A stretch of DNA of 64,000 nt from positions 434,001-498,000 of the forward strand of contig UGUC01000004.1 in NCBI GenBank assembly GCA_900455155.1, written 5' to 3'. Below, in pieces: positions 24,956-34,570 of this stretch. Made by a program: the position numbers and the translations under genes. The stretch's first letter is position 1. The number at the start of each line of letters is the position of its first letter. Origin of the DNA: Providencia stuartii. Lineage in GTDB: Bacteria; Pseudomonadota; Gammaproteobacteria; Enterobacterales; Enterobacteriaceae. The notes below the pieces were generated by a model that had not been told where the DNA came from, searched no databases, and was given only the letters and a program-made list of their open reading frames with translations.

Positions 24956-25060
24956 TCTATTAACCCACCTTAATATTCATGTTTTCTGTTACTCAGCACA
25001 CTTTCATAAGTATATATAATTTTCATGCTCAAAATGTGATCAACCTCAAATAATAATAAC

Positions 25061-25085
25061 AATGCAAATGATATTAATTCGCATT
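25061..25085. promoter_or_regulatory. Fur-box-like palindrome between nrpX and the receptor gene
   Basis: A 25-bp palindrome with AATGC and GCATT arms and a central AATGATATTAATT. The inner 19 bases match the Fur consensus at 13 of 19 positions by eye. It lies between the divergent nrpX and receptor genes, 43 bp before the receptor ATG and 106 bp before the nrpX ATG, where an iron-responsive operator controlling both would be expected. Iron repression is inferred, not shown. Confidence 0.6.
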
Positions 25086-25127
25086 AACATTTCGGCGTGA
25101 AGTGCCATTGCACATTTTGGGGTTTAT

Positions 25128-27118
25128 ATGGAAAATAAAGGAACTTTATTTAAATCTATATCTTTTGTAGCGGCTACAATGGTAACAGTAAGCTCTGTAG
25201 CTGCCACAGAACAGCATGATAATACAATAACTGTTACTGCAACTAAGCGCATTCAAAGTAGTTTTGATGTAATTGGTAATGTGAATGTTCAAACTGATGA
25301 ACAGTTAAAAAAATCTTTAGTTAATCAAACTGATGATTTGAGCGCAGTTTTTCCTGAGTTGTTATCTGCAAACCGAAGTTCGCGTATTTATAACAATATG
25401 ACTCTTCGGGGCCAATCTTCGGCCGATTTCTTTTCTCCAAGTTTGGGACTGTTTGTTGATGGTGCTCCCCAGCTTTCTCAATCGTATGCTCAATCTCTTC
25501 AAGGGGTTGAGCAAGTTGAGCTACTTAAAGGCCCACAAGGAGTTATTTATGGGCGTGGCACATTGGGAGGGATTATCAGTGTTATTACCAAAAAACCCAG
25601 TAGTCACGCTGAAGCATGGTTAGGGGGGCAATATTTTGGTCAAGGGGAAAGAATCAATACAGGAGGAAGCACTGGCTACATGGAAAACGGCTGGGCTTTT
25701 CAGGGGAATGTTAGTCTCGATAGAAATAATGGTTCTTTGAACAATCCAGCATGGGATAAAAAAAATGTTGATAGCAGAGATATAAAAGCTGGATGGTTGT
25801 CTGCTAATTATATTTCCCCTGATACATTATTTGAGTCTAATTTAAAAGTAGGTGGAGAAAATTACCATTCTCATGAGGAATATTTTGTTCCTTTTTCACC
25901 TCTTTCACGTTCAAAAATTGATACTGAATGGTTATATGAAACACCTAATCTTAAACGTAAATTAAAAAATATTTCCTGGAATACAGGTTATGATTTTAAT
26001 GATGAATGGAAGTTTAAAACGATACTTTCTTATCAAAATATGGATATAGATAGATTGTTTTATGGACGGAACGTTACAAGATAATTCTCAGGATATTTTG
26101 TATTCAGAAGCAAGAGCTAATTATGAGGGGGGGGGATCTAAGTGGAATTATAGGGGTATCATTTCAAAAGATGGGTTATAGACATGATAATTTATCTGTA
26201 GGGAAAGTCGGAATGGGAGGAAAAAAATCTGATAATGATATTTATAATTACTCTGGATATTTTGATGGTGCATACAGGATAAATGACAATTGGGAGTTAG
26301 GTGCAGGGGCTCGTTTTTCTCACGAAAAAGCAAAAACTCGAATGATTATTTTAGAAAAAGGAAAAGGTGAGTCTAATTATAATAATAATGCAGTTTTTAA
26401 TGCCTTTATTCCACGAGCAAGTATCGCCTGGCTTCCAAATGAGCAGAATCGTATATGGTTTGGAGTTGGCCGCGGTTTTAAACCTGGTGGTTTTAACAAA
26501 GAAGGGGTTGATAAACTAGCTCTGACTTCTTATAAATCGGAAATTGCCACGGAAATGGAATTAGGTTGGAAATGGCACAGTGTTAATGATAACCATATGG
26601 CCGAAATTACTTTATATCAAATAGATAGTAAAGATGTTCAAGGATATGTAGGTGTTATTGGTTATCAGGCATTATCTAATATGGGAGATTCAAGAAGTCG
26701 AGGGATAGAATATCTTTGGAAATCAAAGCTTACCCCTAATCATAGTATTTCACTGGGTGGCATGTTCAATCAATCAGAGTTTACCAGTGGAGAACATAAA
26801 AATAAAAGACCTGCTTATACTCCTAGTTATAGTTCATTAATTTCATGGGAGGGCTTATATGGCAAGGAGCAAAAGTGGTCTTCTCGGATTGCAGTCAGAT
26901 TTAATGGACCATTTTACTTTAATGAGCAAAATAATTTAGAACAAGGGCATTATACTGTTGTTGATGCATCAATATCATGGCACCCTACAAAGCAATATGA
27001 ACTTAGTATCTATGCGAAAAATATTGGTGATGCTTTATATCGAACGTATGCATTTGGTAATAAAGCACAGCTAGGTAATCCGAGAGAGATCGGGGTTCAG
27101 GGAAGTATTAACTTTTAG
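25128..27118 (+). CDS. TonB-dependent ferric siderophore receptor (FyuA-like), two frame breaks
   Basis: Outer-membrane barrel receptor for the loaded siderophore, powered by TonB. The reconstructed length is about 662 aa, near FyuA. It begins with a signal peptide (LFKSISFVAATMVTVSSVAA), then TonB box TITVTAT, then the plug with VEQVELLKGPQGVIYGRGTL near residue 145. The barrel ends in GVQGSINF with the C-terminal phenylalanine typical of outer-membrane proteins. The frame breaks near 26079-26082 and in a G9 run at 26127-26135; one base less at each reads NVTDNSQDILYSEARANYEG then GDLSGIIGVSFQK. It is divergent from the nrp operon and shares its regulatory region, making it the likely cognate receptor. 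Confidence 0.85.
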
Positions 27119-27126
27119 GGTATAGT

Positions 27127-27160
27127 AAAATCCGCCTGTGCCAAAAAGCGGGTTTTTATT
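27127..27160 (+). terminator. Probable intrinsic terminator after the receptor gene
   Basis: A stem of AAAATCCGC (27127-27135) with GCGGGTTTT (27148-27156), one G-U pair, followed by more T. It starts 8 bp after the receptor stop codon. Confidence 0.55.
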
Positions 27161-27164
27161 GTCA

Positions 27165-27775
27165 GCCTTAAACCACCACCTAAGCAGGTGATGATTGACC
27201 CTGTGAGGCTATAGCCTGAAGGAAACCCATGTTAAAAAACTACCTCTTACTCACCACAAGTAAAGAGGAAATAACATGGGTTTATACAGAAGTTCATCAC
27301 ATGTGTATTGACGTTGCAAATATCATCTAGTTTGGACTCCTAAATATCGTTATAATATATTGAAAGATAAAGTAGGAAAAGAGCTTTATAGAATAATTTA
27401 TATTCTCTGCATTATGAAAGACTGTGAAGTATTGGTGCTAAATGTTCAGCCAGACCATGCTTATTTAGTTGTAATGATCCCACCTAAACTATCAATATCA
27501 ACACTAATGGGAGTCCTGAAAGGACGTAGTACGATAAGGTTATATAATCGATTTCCACATATACGTAAGAAACTTTGGGGTAATCATTTTTGGGCTAGGG
27601 GATATTTTGCTGATACGGTGGGGGTTAATGAAGTCATCATTAGGCGTTATGTAAGGCATCAGGATAAAGTTGATCAAGAGCTCGACCAACAAATGGAATT
27701 GTTGGGGGATTAATAAAGAATATAGCCCCCTTATAGGGGGCCCAATTTAAAACCACCTCTTTTAGAGGCGGTATT
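27165..27775 (+). mobile_element. IS200/IS605-family insertion sequence (transposase inactivated)
   Basis: A single-gene element with subterminal hairpins rather than terminal inverted repeats, as expected of IS200-type elements. On the left is CACCT-AAGC-AGGTG near 27176-27190. On the right are GCCCCC-TTATA-GGGGGC near 27731-27747 and an imperfect 9-bp stem ending near 27770. It separates the siderophore receptor from the transfer region. The ends are estimated from the hairpins. Confidence 0.65.
27276..27713 (+). pseudogene. tnpA: IS200/IS605 TnpA transposase with an early stop
   Basis: Y1-transposase of the IS200 group, about 145 aa. The usual start MGLYRSSSHVY is followed at codon 12 by TGA (27309-27311), where tryptophan is expected (HVYWRCKYHLVWTPKYRY). 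The same frame then continues unbroken to the stop: WTPKYRYNILKDKVGKELYR, VQPDHAYLVVMIPPK, and RRYVRHQDKVDQEL at the end. The HUH pair is replaced or shifted (QPDHAYLV), and the Y1 tyrosine is probably in IIRRYVRHQ. An in-frame G-to-A change, unlike the one-base insertions elsewhere, suggests genuine loss. An internal start at 27360 would lack the N-terminal strands. Confidence 0.8.
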
Positions 27776-27801
27776 TTACACCCGCCGTTTTCTTTTTTTT
27801 C

Positions 27802-27814
27802 GGAAAAACTAATT
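27802..27814 (+). promoter_or_regulatory. Conserved 13-bp box (copy A) before the first transfer operon
   Basis: GGAAAAACTAATT, found exactly three times in the window (also 35248 and 60573), always in a short intergenic region before a plus-strand gene of the element. Here it lies 72 bp before the pilL ATG. It could be a regulator-binding site or part of a shared promoter. Confidence 0.5.
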
Positions 27815-27885
27815 TCCTATTGAGAGCGCTTGCTTTTCTGCGCACAGTGTGCCTGTGACTTTATTTTGTTAACTCAGGACAGAAA

Positions 27886-28491
27886 ATGCGTATGAAAACT
27901 CTCCCGATATGTCTTGCCCTGACCTCACTGTTGTTGGGGGGCTGTGCAGACAAGCCAGCCCAGCCTACGGAAGCGGCGGCAGACATCGCGATTCCGCTCA
28001 ACGTCGGTTATGCTCAGCCGCTGCTCCCAGATATTTATCCGTCAGCCCCGGAAGTGGTGCGTTATGACCGTTACCGGCTGGTTGATATTTCGCCTTCACA
28101 GGCACAGCGTTACCCGCTGGAACAAATTGTTCATCTGCGTATTCCTGCTTCCGTCTCCCCGACAGTCGGGGATGCGCTACATTATGCCCTGCGTGATTCC
28201 GGATATCGTCTGTGCACGTCCGATGGACAGGCGAACCACCTTTATCGTCTGCCGTTACCCGCTGTTCATTATCAGATGGGATCGATCCGCCTGAATGTGG
28301 CGTTACAGATCCTTGTCGGTCCGGCCTGGCAGTTGTGGGTGGATGATGTGCAACGGGAAGTGTGTTACCGACTTCGTCCGGAATACACGCCATCTGCGCC
28401 GGATGCAGGAATGAGCGGCGCTTCATCCGTCTCTGTGGTCACCCCCACTTTCTGCGGGCAGTACGCCATTACCGGTGCCACCGGTGCTTAA
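27886..28491 (+). CDS. PilL-type ICE lipoprotein (TIGR03748-like)
   Basis: Opens the transfer gene cluster. The 201-aa protein has a lipoprotein signal (LALTSLLLGGCADKP, cysteine near residue 20), then a compact domain with VRYDRYRLVDISPSQAQRYP and DALHYALRDSGYRLC, typical of the PilL N-terminal proteins of PFGI-1-class elements. It is probably anchored in the outer membrane as part of the T4SS or a pilus-related accessory. An AGGA ribosome-binding site lies 7 nt before the ATG. It is followed by the other TIGR037xx genes in their usual order, which supports the call. Confidence 0.8.
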   Translation: MRMKTLPICLALTSLLLGGCADKPAQPTEAAADIAIPLNVGYAQPLLPDIYPSAPEVVRYDRYRLVDISPSQAQRYPLEQIVHLRIPASVSPTVGDALHYALRDSGYRLCTSDGQANHLYRLPLPAVHYQMGSIRLNVALQILVGPAWQLWVDDVQREVCYRLRPEYTPSAPDAGMSGASSVSVVTPTFCGQYAITGATGA

Positions 28492-28546
28492 CACTTCCAC
28501 TGGTCATACCGATGTGAATAAGGTTCATCGCGGAGGGTGGGCTGAA

Positions 28547-29293
28547 ATGACTCATTCTGAAGAATTGTCCGTAACCCCATTACATAAAAAAAATTTACCG
28601 AGGGGTGATTGTGACGGGCGTGGTCGCCTGTGCTCTGGTGGCCGGTATCCCGCTGTTTATCCACAGTAATGTTATCAGTTCACACTCAGAGGCTCTGTCA
28701 CAACTCGGACAACGATTACAGGCGATTGAGATGAAAGATGGGCTGACTCTGTCACGGATGACCGGATGAATGCGCAACTGGACGTGCTCCGTCAGGGGCT
28801 GACGACGCTAAAACAGGATGTGGCATCACAGCGCGACACCCTCAGAACGGTGACAGCACAGCTGGCGGTGGCCGGCAAACCGGATGAACAGATCGCCGTA
28901 CTGTCTGACGGGGCTGGAAAAACGGCTGGCACAACTGGAAACCCGCCAGGCACAGTGGGCACTGGCGTTACATCAGTTGCAGGAACAGCGTCAGCCGGAA
29001 CAAAAAACGGTCAATCCCCCGGTTGTCAGGGCAAAAACCCGCCACGCCGGAAACTTCCCGTCTCGGGGCTTCTGTCCGTCCATCCCGGACCGTGCCGTTT
29101 CAGTTAACCGCGATTGAACAGCGGGGCGGTCGTCTTCTTGCCGCACTGGCTCCTGCGGATATTCGTCAGCTGGGGCAGGTTACAGTTACTGCCGGTAGGC
29201 GGACGTTATCAGGGCTGGGAAATGACCGACATTCAGACTGATCGTGTGACATTACGTTATCAGGGGCGCACAGTGACGTTGCGCCTGCCATAA
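28547..29293 (+). CDS. Membrane-anchored coiled-coil ICE protein, several frame breaks
   Basis: Reconstructed as about 245 aa: MTHSEELSVTPLHKK, one membrane segment (IVTGVVACALVAGIPLFIH), then a coiled coil (LDVLRQGLTTLKQDVASQRD, LEKRLAQLETRQAQWALAL), and a C-terminal domain with PFQLTAIEQRGGRLLAALAP and RVTLRYQGRTVTLRLP. Frames change near 28590 (A8), 28750, 28915 (G4), 29031 (A5) and 29180. It sits between the PilL-like gene and the TIGR03759 gene, a place usually held by a single-pass protein of unknown function in GI-type elements. No precise function is known to me. Confidence 0.6.
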
Positions 29294-29306
29294 AAGGAAT
29301 GCCGTG

Positions 29307-30042
29307 ATGAAAAACATAAGATGCGTGGTTTTACTGGGTGGGTGTCTGATGTCCGCACCGCTGACAGCTGCACAGTCTGTTTCCGGGGCAACCCGACCGG
29401 TTCAGATTGAGGCGGGGAAATCGGCTGAGAGTCAGACACAGTCATTGCAGTATGAGGCGCAGGAATGGGGACTGAGTGCGGAGGAGTATGCCCGTTTTGA
29501 GGCGCTGATGAAAGGGCGGCGCGGTATTCAGTCTCCCGGACTGGATCCCCTGACGACATTGGGTATTGAGGCCCGGTCAGACGAAGAGCGCCGCCGGCTG
29601 GCTGAAAAGTGGGTACAGCAGGAATTTGCCAGGGCAGAAAAAGAGCTGGCGTTTCAGCGGGAAGTAGATGCTGCCTGGAAGCGGCCTCTATGGTCAGGTA
29701 TTACCGGTCAGTCTGGGAACATTCGGCAGGATGGAACAGGGAACAGCGCAGCGCCGGCAGGCACTGTTTGTGCAGGCGGAAAATTGTAGCGCGTGTGATG
29801 CCCGTCTGGCTACTCTGCTGGCCGGCAAACAGCCGTTTGATATTTATGTGCTGGGGACAAAGGGGGATGATAACCGCCTGAGGGCTTGGGCCAGACAAAA
29901 AAATATCCCGGCAGAGCGCGTCAGAAAGCGGGAAATTACGTTAAATCATGATGGCGGTCTCTCGCTTCAGTACGGACTGACCACCACACCGGTGGTGATG
30001 CAACAGTTACCGGATGGGCGGTGGCGTCCGCTCACACCTTAA
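29307..30042 (+). CDS. TIGR03759-family ICE protein, one frame break
   Basis: Secreted or periplasmic component of GI-type conjugation systems, function unknown. A signal peptide (CVVLLGGCLMSAPLTAAQ) is followed by the family hallmark WGLSAEEYARFEALMKGRRG, then SPGLDPLTTLGIEARSDEER. The C-terminal half is a thioredoxin-like region with a CSAC pair and GLTTTPVVMQQLPDGRWRPL. The frame breaks near 29687-29690 (CC for C); correction gives one protein of about 244 aa. The ATG at 29307 follows AAGGA; a GTG one codon earlier is possible. Confidence 0.8.
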
Positions 30043-30054
30043 TCCGGAGGCGTG

Positions 30055-30694
30055 ATGCGTAAAAATTCCCTGCTCACTCTTGTCCTGCTGCTGTTTTCCG
30101 TGCCGTTACCGGCTCGGGAGGTGCCGCCGGGCTACCGTGAGGTGGCCCGGCAGGAGAATGTACCAGCAGAAGCCCTGTATTCCCTGGCACTGACGGAGTC
30201 ATCCTGGACATTACCGGCACATCACCCGCAGGCCGGTGAAATCCATCCCTGGCCGTGGACGCTGAATGTGGCTGGTAAAGGATACCGTTATCCGACACGG
30301 CAGGGCCGCCTGGCAGGCTTTACAGTCGTTTTTACAGACGACATCCCCCAGACGTATTGATGTGGGGATTGCACAGGTGAACTGGGGCTGGAACGGGCAT
30401 CACTTCCGTTCCGCCTGGGAGGCCTTTGATCCTTATACCAATTTGCATGTGGCCGCCCGCATCCTGCGCCGCTGTTATGAGGCGTCACCGGGTAGTTGGA
30501 TCCGTGCCGCCGGCTGTTATCACCATCCGGCGGGCGGTCAGCCCGCAGTACGCTATAAAAATAGTGTCCGGCGTCAGCTGGCGACACTGACGGGCGGTAC
30601 ACAACCCGTTCCCGCTCATTTACCGGCAGTCAGTACAGATCGGGCTGTATCGTTTGTGTGGATAGAACCGGAGAACAAAACCGATGCGAAATAA
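30055..30694 (+). CDS. Lytic transglycosylase of the transfer system, one frame break
   Basis: SLT-type murein hydrolase that opens the cell wall for T4SS assembly. A signal peptide (LLTLVLLLFSVPLPAREV) is followed by EALYSLALTESSW, whose glutamate is the expected catalytic acid, then IDVGIAQVNWGWN and the AARILRRCYEASPGSWIRAA segment typical of VirB1-like enzymes. The frame breaks in GGG at about 30303-30305; GG gives YPTRQAAWQALQSFLQ in one frame and a protein of about 212 aa. A GGAGG ribosome-binding site precedes the ATG at 30055. The stop overlaps the next gene. Confidence 0.85.
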
Positions 30695-31238
30695 TCCTGA
30701 AGAAAAGACAACGCGAGCCTTTTATCCCCTGCCCGTCTTGGGGATGCTGCTGTTTTGCGCAGCCGGCGGCAGTCAGGCGGCATTAACGGTGGTGGCGGAT
30801 TATGGCGGGCAACCGGCAGCACCTTTTTATGACGCGATAAATAATGCCCCGAATGAATGGACAGCAAAGCCGGCGTCCCGCCCTCTGCCGTCCGTGATGG
30901 CCCCGTCAATGGTGTTGCCGGTTGAGACACCGGAAATGACGCCGGGGGAGGTGGATGACCGCGTCCTGCATTTACCGGGGATTGGGGCACTGTATCTGGT
31001 GGGGGATGATCCGTTATCCCGGGCATGGCTCACACAGCACGCAGCCCAGCTGAATGCAATGAATGCGGCCGGGATGGTGGTGAATGTGAAATCGGAAACC
31101 GGGTTACAGGCGCTTCAGGCGCTGGCTCAGGGAGGACTGCTCTCCCCAGCTTCTGGCACCGATTTAGCTCACCGTCTTCAGTTATCACATTACCCAGTTC
31201 TGATCACGGAAACCGGGTTGACCCAGCAGGTGAAGTAA
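30684..31238 (+). CDS. TIGR03765-family ICE protein
   Basis: 184-aa exported protein with a signal peptide (LPVLGMLLFCAAGGSQAALT) and a domain reading TVVADYGGQPAAPFYDAI, PEMTPGEVDDRVLHLPGI, LYLVGDDPLSRAWLTQHAAQ and HRLQLSHYPVLITETGLTQQ. This is the PFL_4695 family of GI-type conjugation regions. The C-terminal part resembles TrbC/TraW-type thioredoxin-like proteins. Overlaps the transglycosylase gene and shares TAATG with the next gene. Frame intact; molecular role unknown. Confidence 0.85.
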   Translation: MRNNPEEKTTRAFYPLPVLGMLLFCAAGGSQAALTVVADYGGQPAAPFYDAINNAPNEWTAKPASRPLPSVMAPSMVLPVETPEMTPGEVDDRVLHLPGIGALYLVGDDPLSRAWLTQHAAQLNAMNAAGMVVNVKSETGLQALQALAQGGLLSPASGTDLAHRLQLSHYPVLITETGLTQQVK

Positions 31239-31435
31239 TGTTACCGCCGATATGGCCTTCAGATGGGGTTGACTCCCCGGCATTCTGGTTGGCCGTGCTG
31301 ATGTGGTGCGTGTTCTTTGTTGTGATGAGACTCCTGGGGAAAAAAAACCGTCCTGCCCGCCGTCATCGTCACTGTCACGGGAAAGAATCGCGTGTACCGG
31401 AAAAAGAAAATCCGTCAGATCCTCCCTGGGGTTGA
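31238..31435 (+). CDS. Small single-pass membrane protein of the transfer operon
   Basis: 65-aa protein starting in TAATG shared with the preceding stop: MLPPIWPSDGVDSPAF, one membrane segment (FWLAVLMWCVFFVVMRLLG), then a basic, charged tail (KKNRPARRHRHCHGK). Its place between the TIGR03765 gene and TraD and its tight coupling suggest it belongs to the conjugation machinery. Not recognised further. Confidence 0.6.
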   Translation: MLPPIWPSDGVDSPAFWLAVLMWCVFFVVMRLLGKKNRPARRHRHCHGKESRVPEKENPSDPPWG

Positions 31436-31447
31436 GTGCAGTGAGCA

Positions 31448-31574
31448 CATTGTTTTCCGGACGTGTCGGTGAATTTTCAAACAGTGTTTCCAGTGGAAAC
31501 ACTGGATGATTTTTGAACACTGTTTCCACTGGAAACACCGGTGAATTTTTAAACACTGTTTTCCGGGGTAACAC
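31448..31574. repeat. 36-bp phased palindromic repeats before traD
   Basis: Four consecutive units starting at 31448, 31484, 31520 and 31556, exactly 36 bp apart. The two central copies are GTGTTTCCAGTGGAAACAC (31484-31502) and CTGTTTCCACTGGAAACAC (31520-31538), both near-perfect palindromes. The outer copies are degenerate. Spacers are AT-rich (variants of GAATTTTTAAACA). The array lies between the small membrane protein gene and traD, so it may be an operator, a partition-like site or a transfer-related site. Confidence 0.75.
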
Positions 31575-31593
31575 CAAAAAAGAGTTTGAGAGA

Positions 31594-33745
31594 ATGAGTG
31601 ATCGTTATGTGATAGAGGCCTGGCTGCGACCGGCCGTGGAATTGAACAGTGCTCTGGTGTCCGGCGGGGCGGCGTTTGTGTGTGCGGTAGCGCCCTGGGC
31701 AGTGGCATTGTCTCCGTCCGTGAGTTATGTCACCGCCGGTGCGTTTGCCGGTTTTTCCGCATTGCGGGCACATCAGGGATTCCGGGTATTACGTTACCGC
31801 CGGAATCTCCGGCGTCTGCCCCGCTATCAGGTGACGTCGGCACAGGTGCCGGTCAGCCGGCAGCGTCTGTTTCTGGGAAAAGGGTTTCAGTGGCAGCAAA
31901 AACACACGCAACGCCTGCTGGAAACCCAGCGTCCGGAAGTGGAGCGGTATGTTCAGCCGCCGGCACATTACCGGCTGGCCCGGCAGTTTGAACTCCGTTT
32001 TGAATCCCGTTTTCCGGCGGTTTGCCGGCTTTTGCAAAAAGACAGTTGGCTGAATCCGGTCCGCCCGCTGACGCCGGTGGGGGGGAATCCGGTGTTACAC
32101 GGTGTGGAGCCGGATGAGGTGAATGTGACCATGGATTTGCGTGAACGGGTTGGTCATATGCTGGTACTGGGGACCACCCGTGTCGGCAAAACCCGTCTGG
32201 CGGAAGTGCTGATCACTCAGGATATCCGCCGGGGGAATATCACGATTGTTTTTGATCCGAAAGGGGATGCGGATTTATTGCGCCGGATGTGGGCGGAAGC
32301 GCATCGTGCGGGGCGCAGTGAGGAGTTTTATGTTTTTCACTTGGGCTGGCCTGATATCAGTGCCCGTTATAACGCCATCGGGCGTTTTGGCCGAGTATCG
32401 GAAGTCGCGGGGCGGGTTGCCGGCCAGTTATCCGGGGAAGGGAACAGCGCGGCGTTCCGGGAGTTTGCCTGGCGGTTTGTTAATATCATTGCCCGGGCAC
32501 TGGTTGCTCTGGGGGAGCGTCCGGATTATGCCAAAATTTTACGTTATGTCACCAATATCGGGGAACTCTATCAGACATATTCGATGCAGGTGATTAAAGC
32601 ACAAACTACCTGATTTGTTTGCCCAAATCGAGAATGCGCAGAACGCGCTGACGGTCGAGGATGTGCCCCGTCATCTGCAAAGTGATCCGAAAGCTGTGGC
32701 TATCTGGGCAACGGAGCTGGCGTTAAGTAGTGAGAAAGGGAAAAAAAATCTATGATCCGATTTTGGACGGGCTGCGCAGTGCGATCCCGTTATGACCGGA
32801 CCTATTTTGATAAAATAGTGGCTTCTCTGCTGCCGTTACTGGAAAAACTGACTACCGGAAAAACTGCCGCCCTGTTGTCGCCGGATTACACCAATATGCA
32901 GGATCCCCGTCCGATTTTTGACTGGCAGCAGGTGATTCGGAAAAAAGGGATTGTATATGTCGGGCTGGATGCGTTATCGGATGCGGAAGTGGCGGCAGCG
33001 GTGGGGAATTCCATGTTTGCGGATTTGGTCTCGGTAGCCGGGCATATTTATAAATTCGGGACTCAGGATGGACTGCCGGAGGATGAGCACGCCGGAAAAT
33101 TACCGATCAGCCTGCATTGCGATGAATTTAATGAACTGATGGGGGATGAATTTATTCCGTTACTGAACAAGAGCGGCGGCGCGGGGATTGAAGTGACGGC
33201 CTACACACAGACCTGGTCTGATATTGAAGCCCCGGCTGGGGAATGCGGCGAAATCGGCGCAGGTCACCGGTAACTTTAATACGCTGGTGATGTTGCGTGT
33301 CCGTGAACTGATGACCGCGAAATTACTGACGGAACAGTTACCGGAAGTGGATATTTACACCAAAACCCTGGTATCCGGGATCACCGATATTTCCAATCCG
33401 AGGCAGGGGAGTGATTTTACCTCCAATACCCAGGACAGGGTCAGTATGGTGGCTAAACCGCTGCTGTTACCGGCAGATATTATTCAGTTACCGAAAGGAC
33501 AGGCGTTTGCGCTGCTGGAAGGCGGGAAGTTATGGAAAATCAGGATGCCCCTGCCGGCGGCAGAGGCTGATGCCCTGATGCCACCGGATTTACAAAAAAT
33601 CGCACAGTATATGGAGAAAAATTACCGTACCGGCGAAACTTGGTGGACTGCGTCATCATTTTCGGATGCGCGGCATGACAGCGGCGGTATGAATGTGGCT
33701 GAGATGGCACCGGATACCGAAGGGGGCAACGATGGCAACTGCTGA
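31594..33745 (+). CDS. traD: Conjugative coupling protein TraD (SXT/TOL-type), four frame breaks
   Basis: Inner-membrane hexameric ATPase that brings the relaxosome to the T4SS channel. It begins MSDRYVIEAWLRPAVEL, has two membrane segments within residues 20-65, Walker A LGTTRVGKTRLAE near 192, a second nucleotide-site region FDPKGDADLLRRMWAEA, Walker B-like LPISLHCDEFNELMG and late QTWSDIEARLGNAAKSAQV. The frame breaks at 32603-32605 (A), 32741-32748 (A8), 32786-32788 (C3) and 33230-33233 (C4); one base less at each gives about 715 aa. I prefer the ATG at 31594. An in-frame ATG at 31513 would translate the palindromic repeats and is unlikely. The stop overlaps the next gene. Confidence 0.85.
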
Positions 33746-34482
33746 GGTACGTCAGGAAACCCCGCGTCACCCGGCAAAAGACCCCGGTTTGCCGGCTAAA
33801 TTGTTGTGGCACTGGCCGTGGGCCATCATCGGGGTATTACTGGCCTCCTGGGTATGCAGTCTGTTGATTGAGTGGGTCGGGATTGCGTTTTTCTGGGCGG
33901 ACGAAGGGGGCGGAGCACAGCCGGCAGGTGATGTTAACCGAGAGCGGGTATCTGTCAGAAGGGTTTACCCGTAGTCTGCTGATGTCCAGTCCGGCGCAGT
34001 GGCTGGCTCATACCGTTGAACAGGCATACCGGTGGCTGTTTGTGGAGTCCGGGCTGATGGAGAGCTGGCAGAACGTGTATCCTGTCAGCGGGAATGCAGT
34101 TGCCCGTGAACTGGATGACTGGCGGATTTGGTTTGTGTCCGAGCTGAGAGACTATCTGCTGGCGACGGTTTATGTGACGCTGACCTTTTTTATCCGGGTG
34201 ACTATTCTGGTGCTGTCGATGCCCCTGTTTGTTATGGTGCTGTTGGTGGGCATGGTGGAAGGCTTTAACCGGCGTGATTTGCGGCGTTATGGTGCCGGGT
34301 ATGAATCCAGTTTTGTGTATCACCACGCCAAGCGTTTTGTTAAGCCGGCCTTTTTTGTTCCGTGCATGATTTATCTGTCCTGGCCGTCTGCCATTTACCC
34401 TAATCTGGTGTTGTTACCGGCGGCTCTGTTGTTCGGGCTTGCGGTGGCAGTGGCTACCGCGTCATTTAAAAAATATTTATAG
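33732..34482 (+). CDS. TIGR03747-family ICE membrane protein, one frame break
   Basis: Polytopic inner-membrane protein that follows TraD in GI-type systems. The reconstructed length is about 249 aa, with hydrophobic segments near residues 30-55 (WPWAIIGVLLASWVCSLLIE), 135-175 and 200-245, and the family segment GMVEGFNRRDLRRYGAGYES. The frame breaks in a G5 run at about 33906-33910; four G join FFWADEGAEHSRQVMLTESG. Overlaps the end of traD, so it is translationally coupled. Probably assists coupling-protein assembly; the exact role is unknown. Confidence 0.82.
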
Positions 34483-34490
34483 GCGCTGGG

Positions 34491-34526
34491 CAGAGACACA
34501 CAACACTTGTTTTTTGTGTGTCTCTG
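34491..34526. terminator. Strong hairpin ending the traD operon
   Basis: A 13-bp perfect stem: CAGAGACACACAA (34491-34503) with TTGTGTGTCTCTG (34514-34526), and a T-rich loop. It lies 9 bp after the TIGR03747 stop and faces the convergent DUF2913 gene, so it may act on both strands. Confidence 0.7.
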
Positions 34527-34570
34527 TCAGCAGACAAGCGGCTAGGCCGCGCGTCAGTGGTGTGATGGGG

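Noticed and set aside
30266..30694. Independent gene starting at 30266
   Set aside because: It is the C-terminal half of the transglycosylase after a one-base break near 30303.
31513..31593. Longer traD start at 31513
   Set aside because: It would translate the palindromic repeat array into a repetitive peptide. The ATG at 31594 begins the family-like MSDRYVIEAWLRP.
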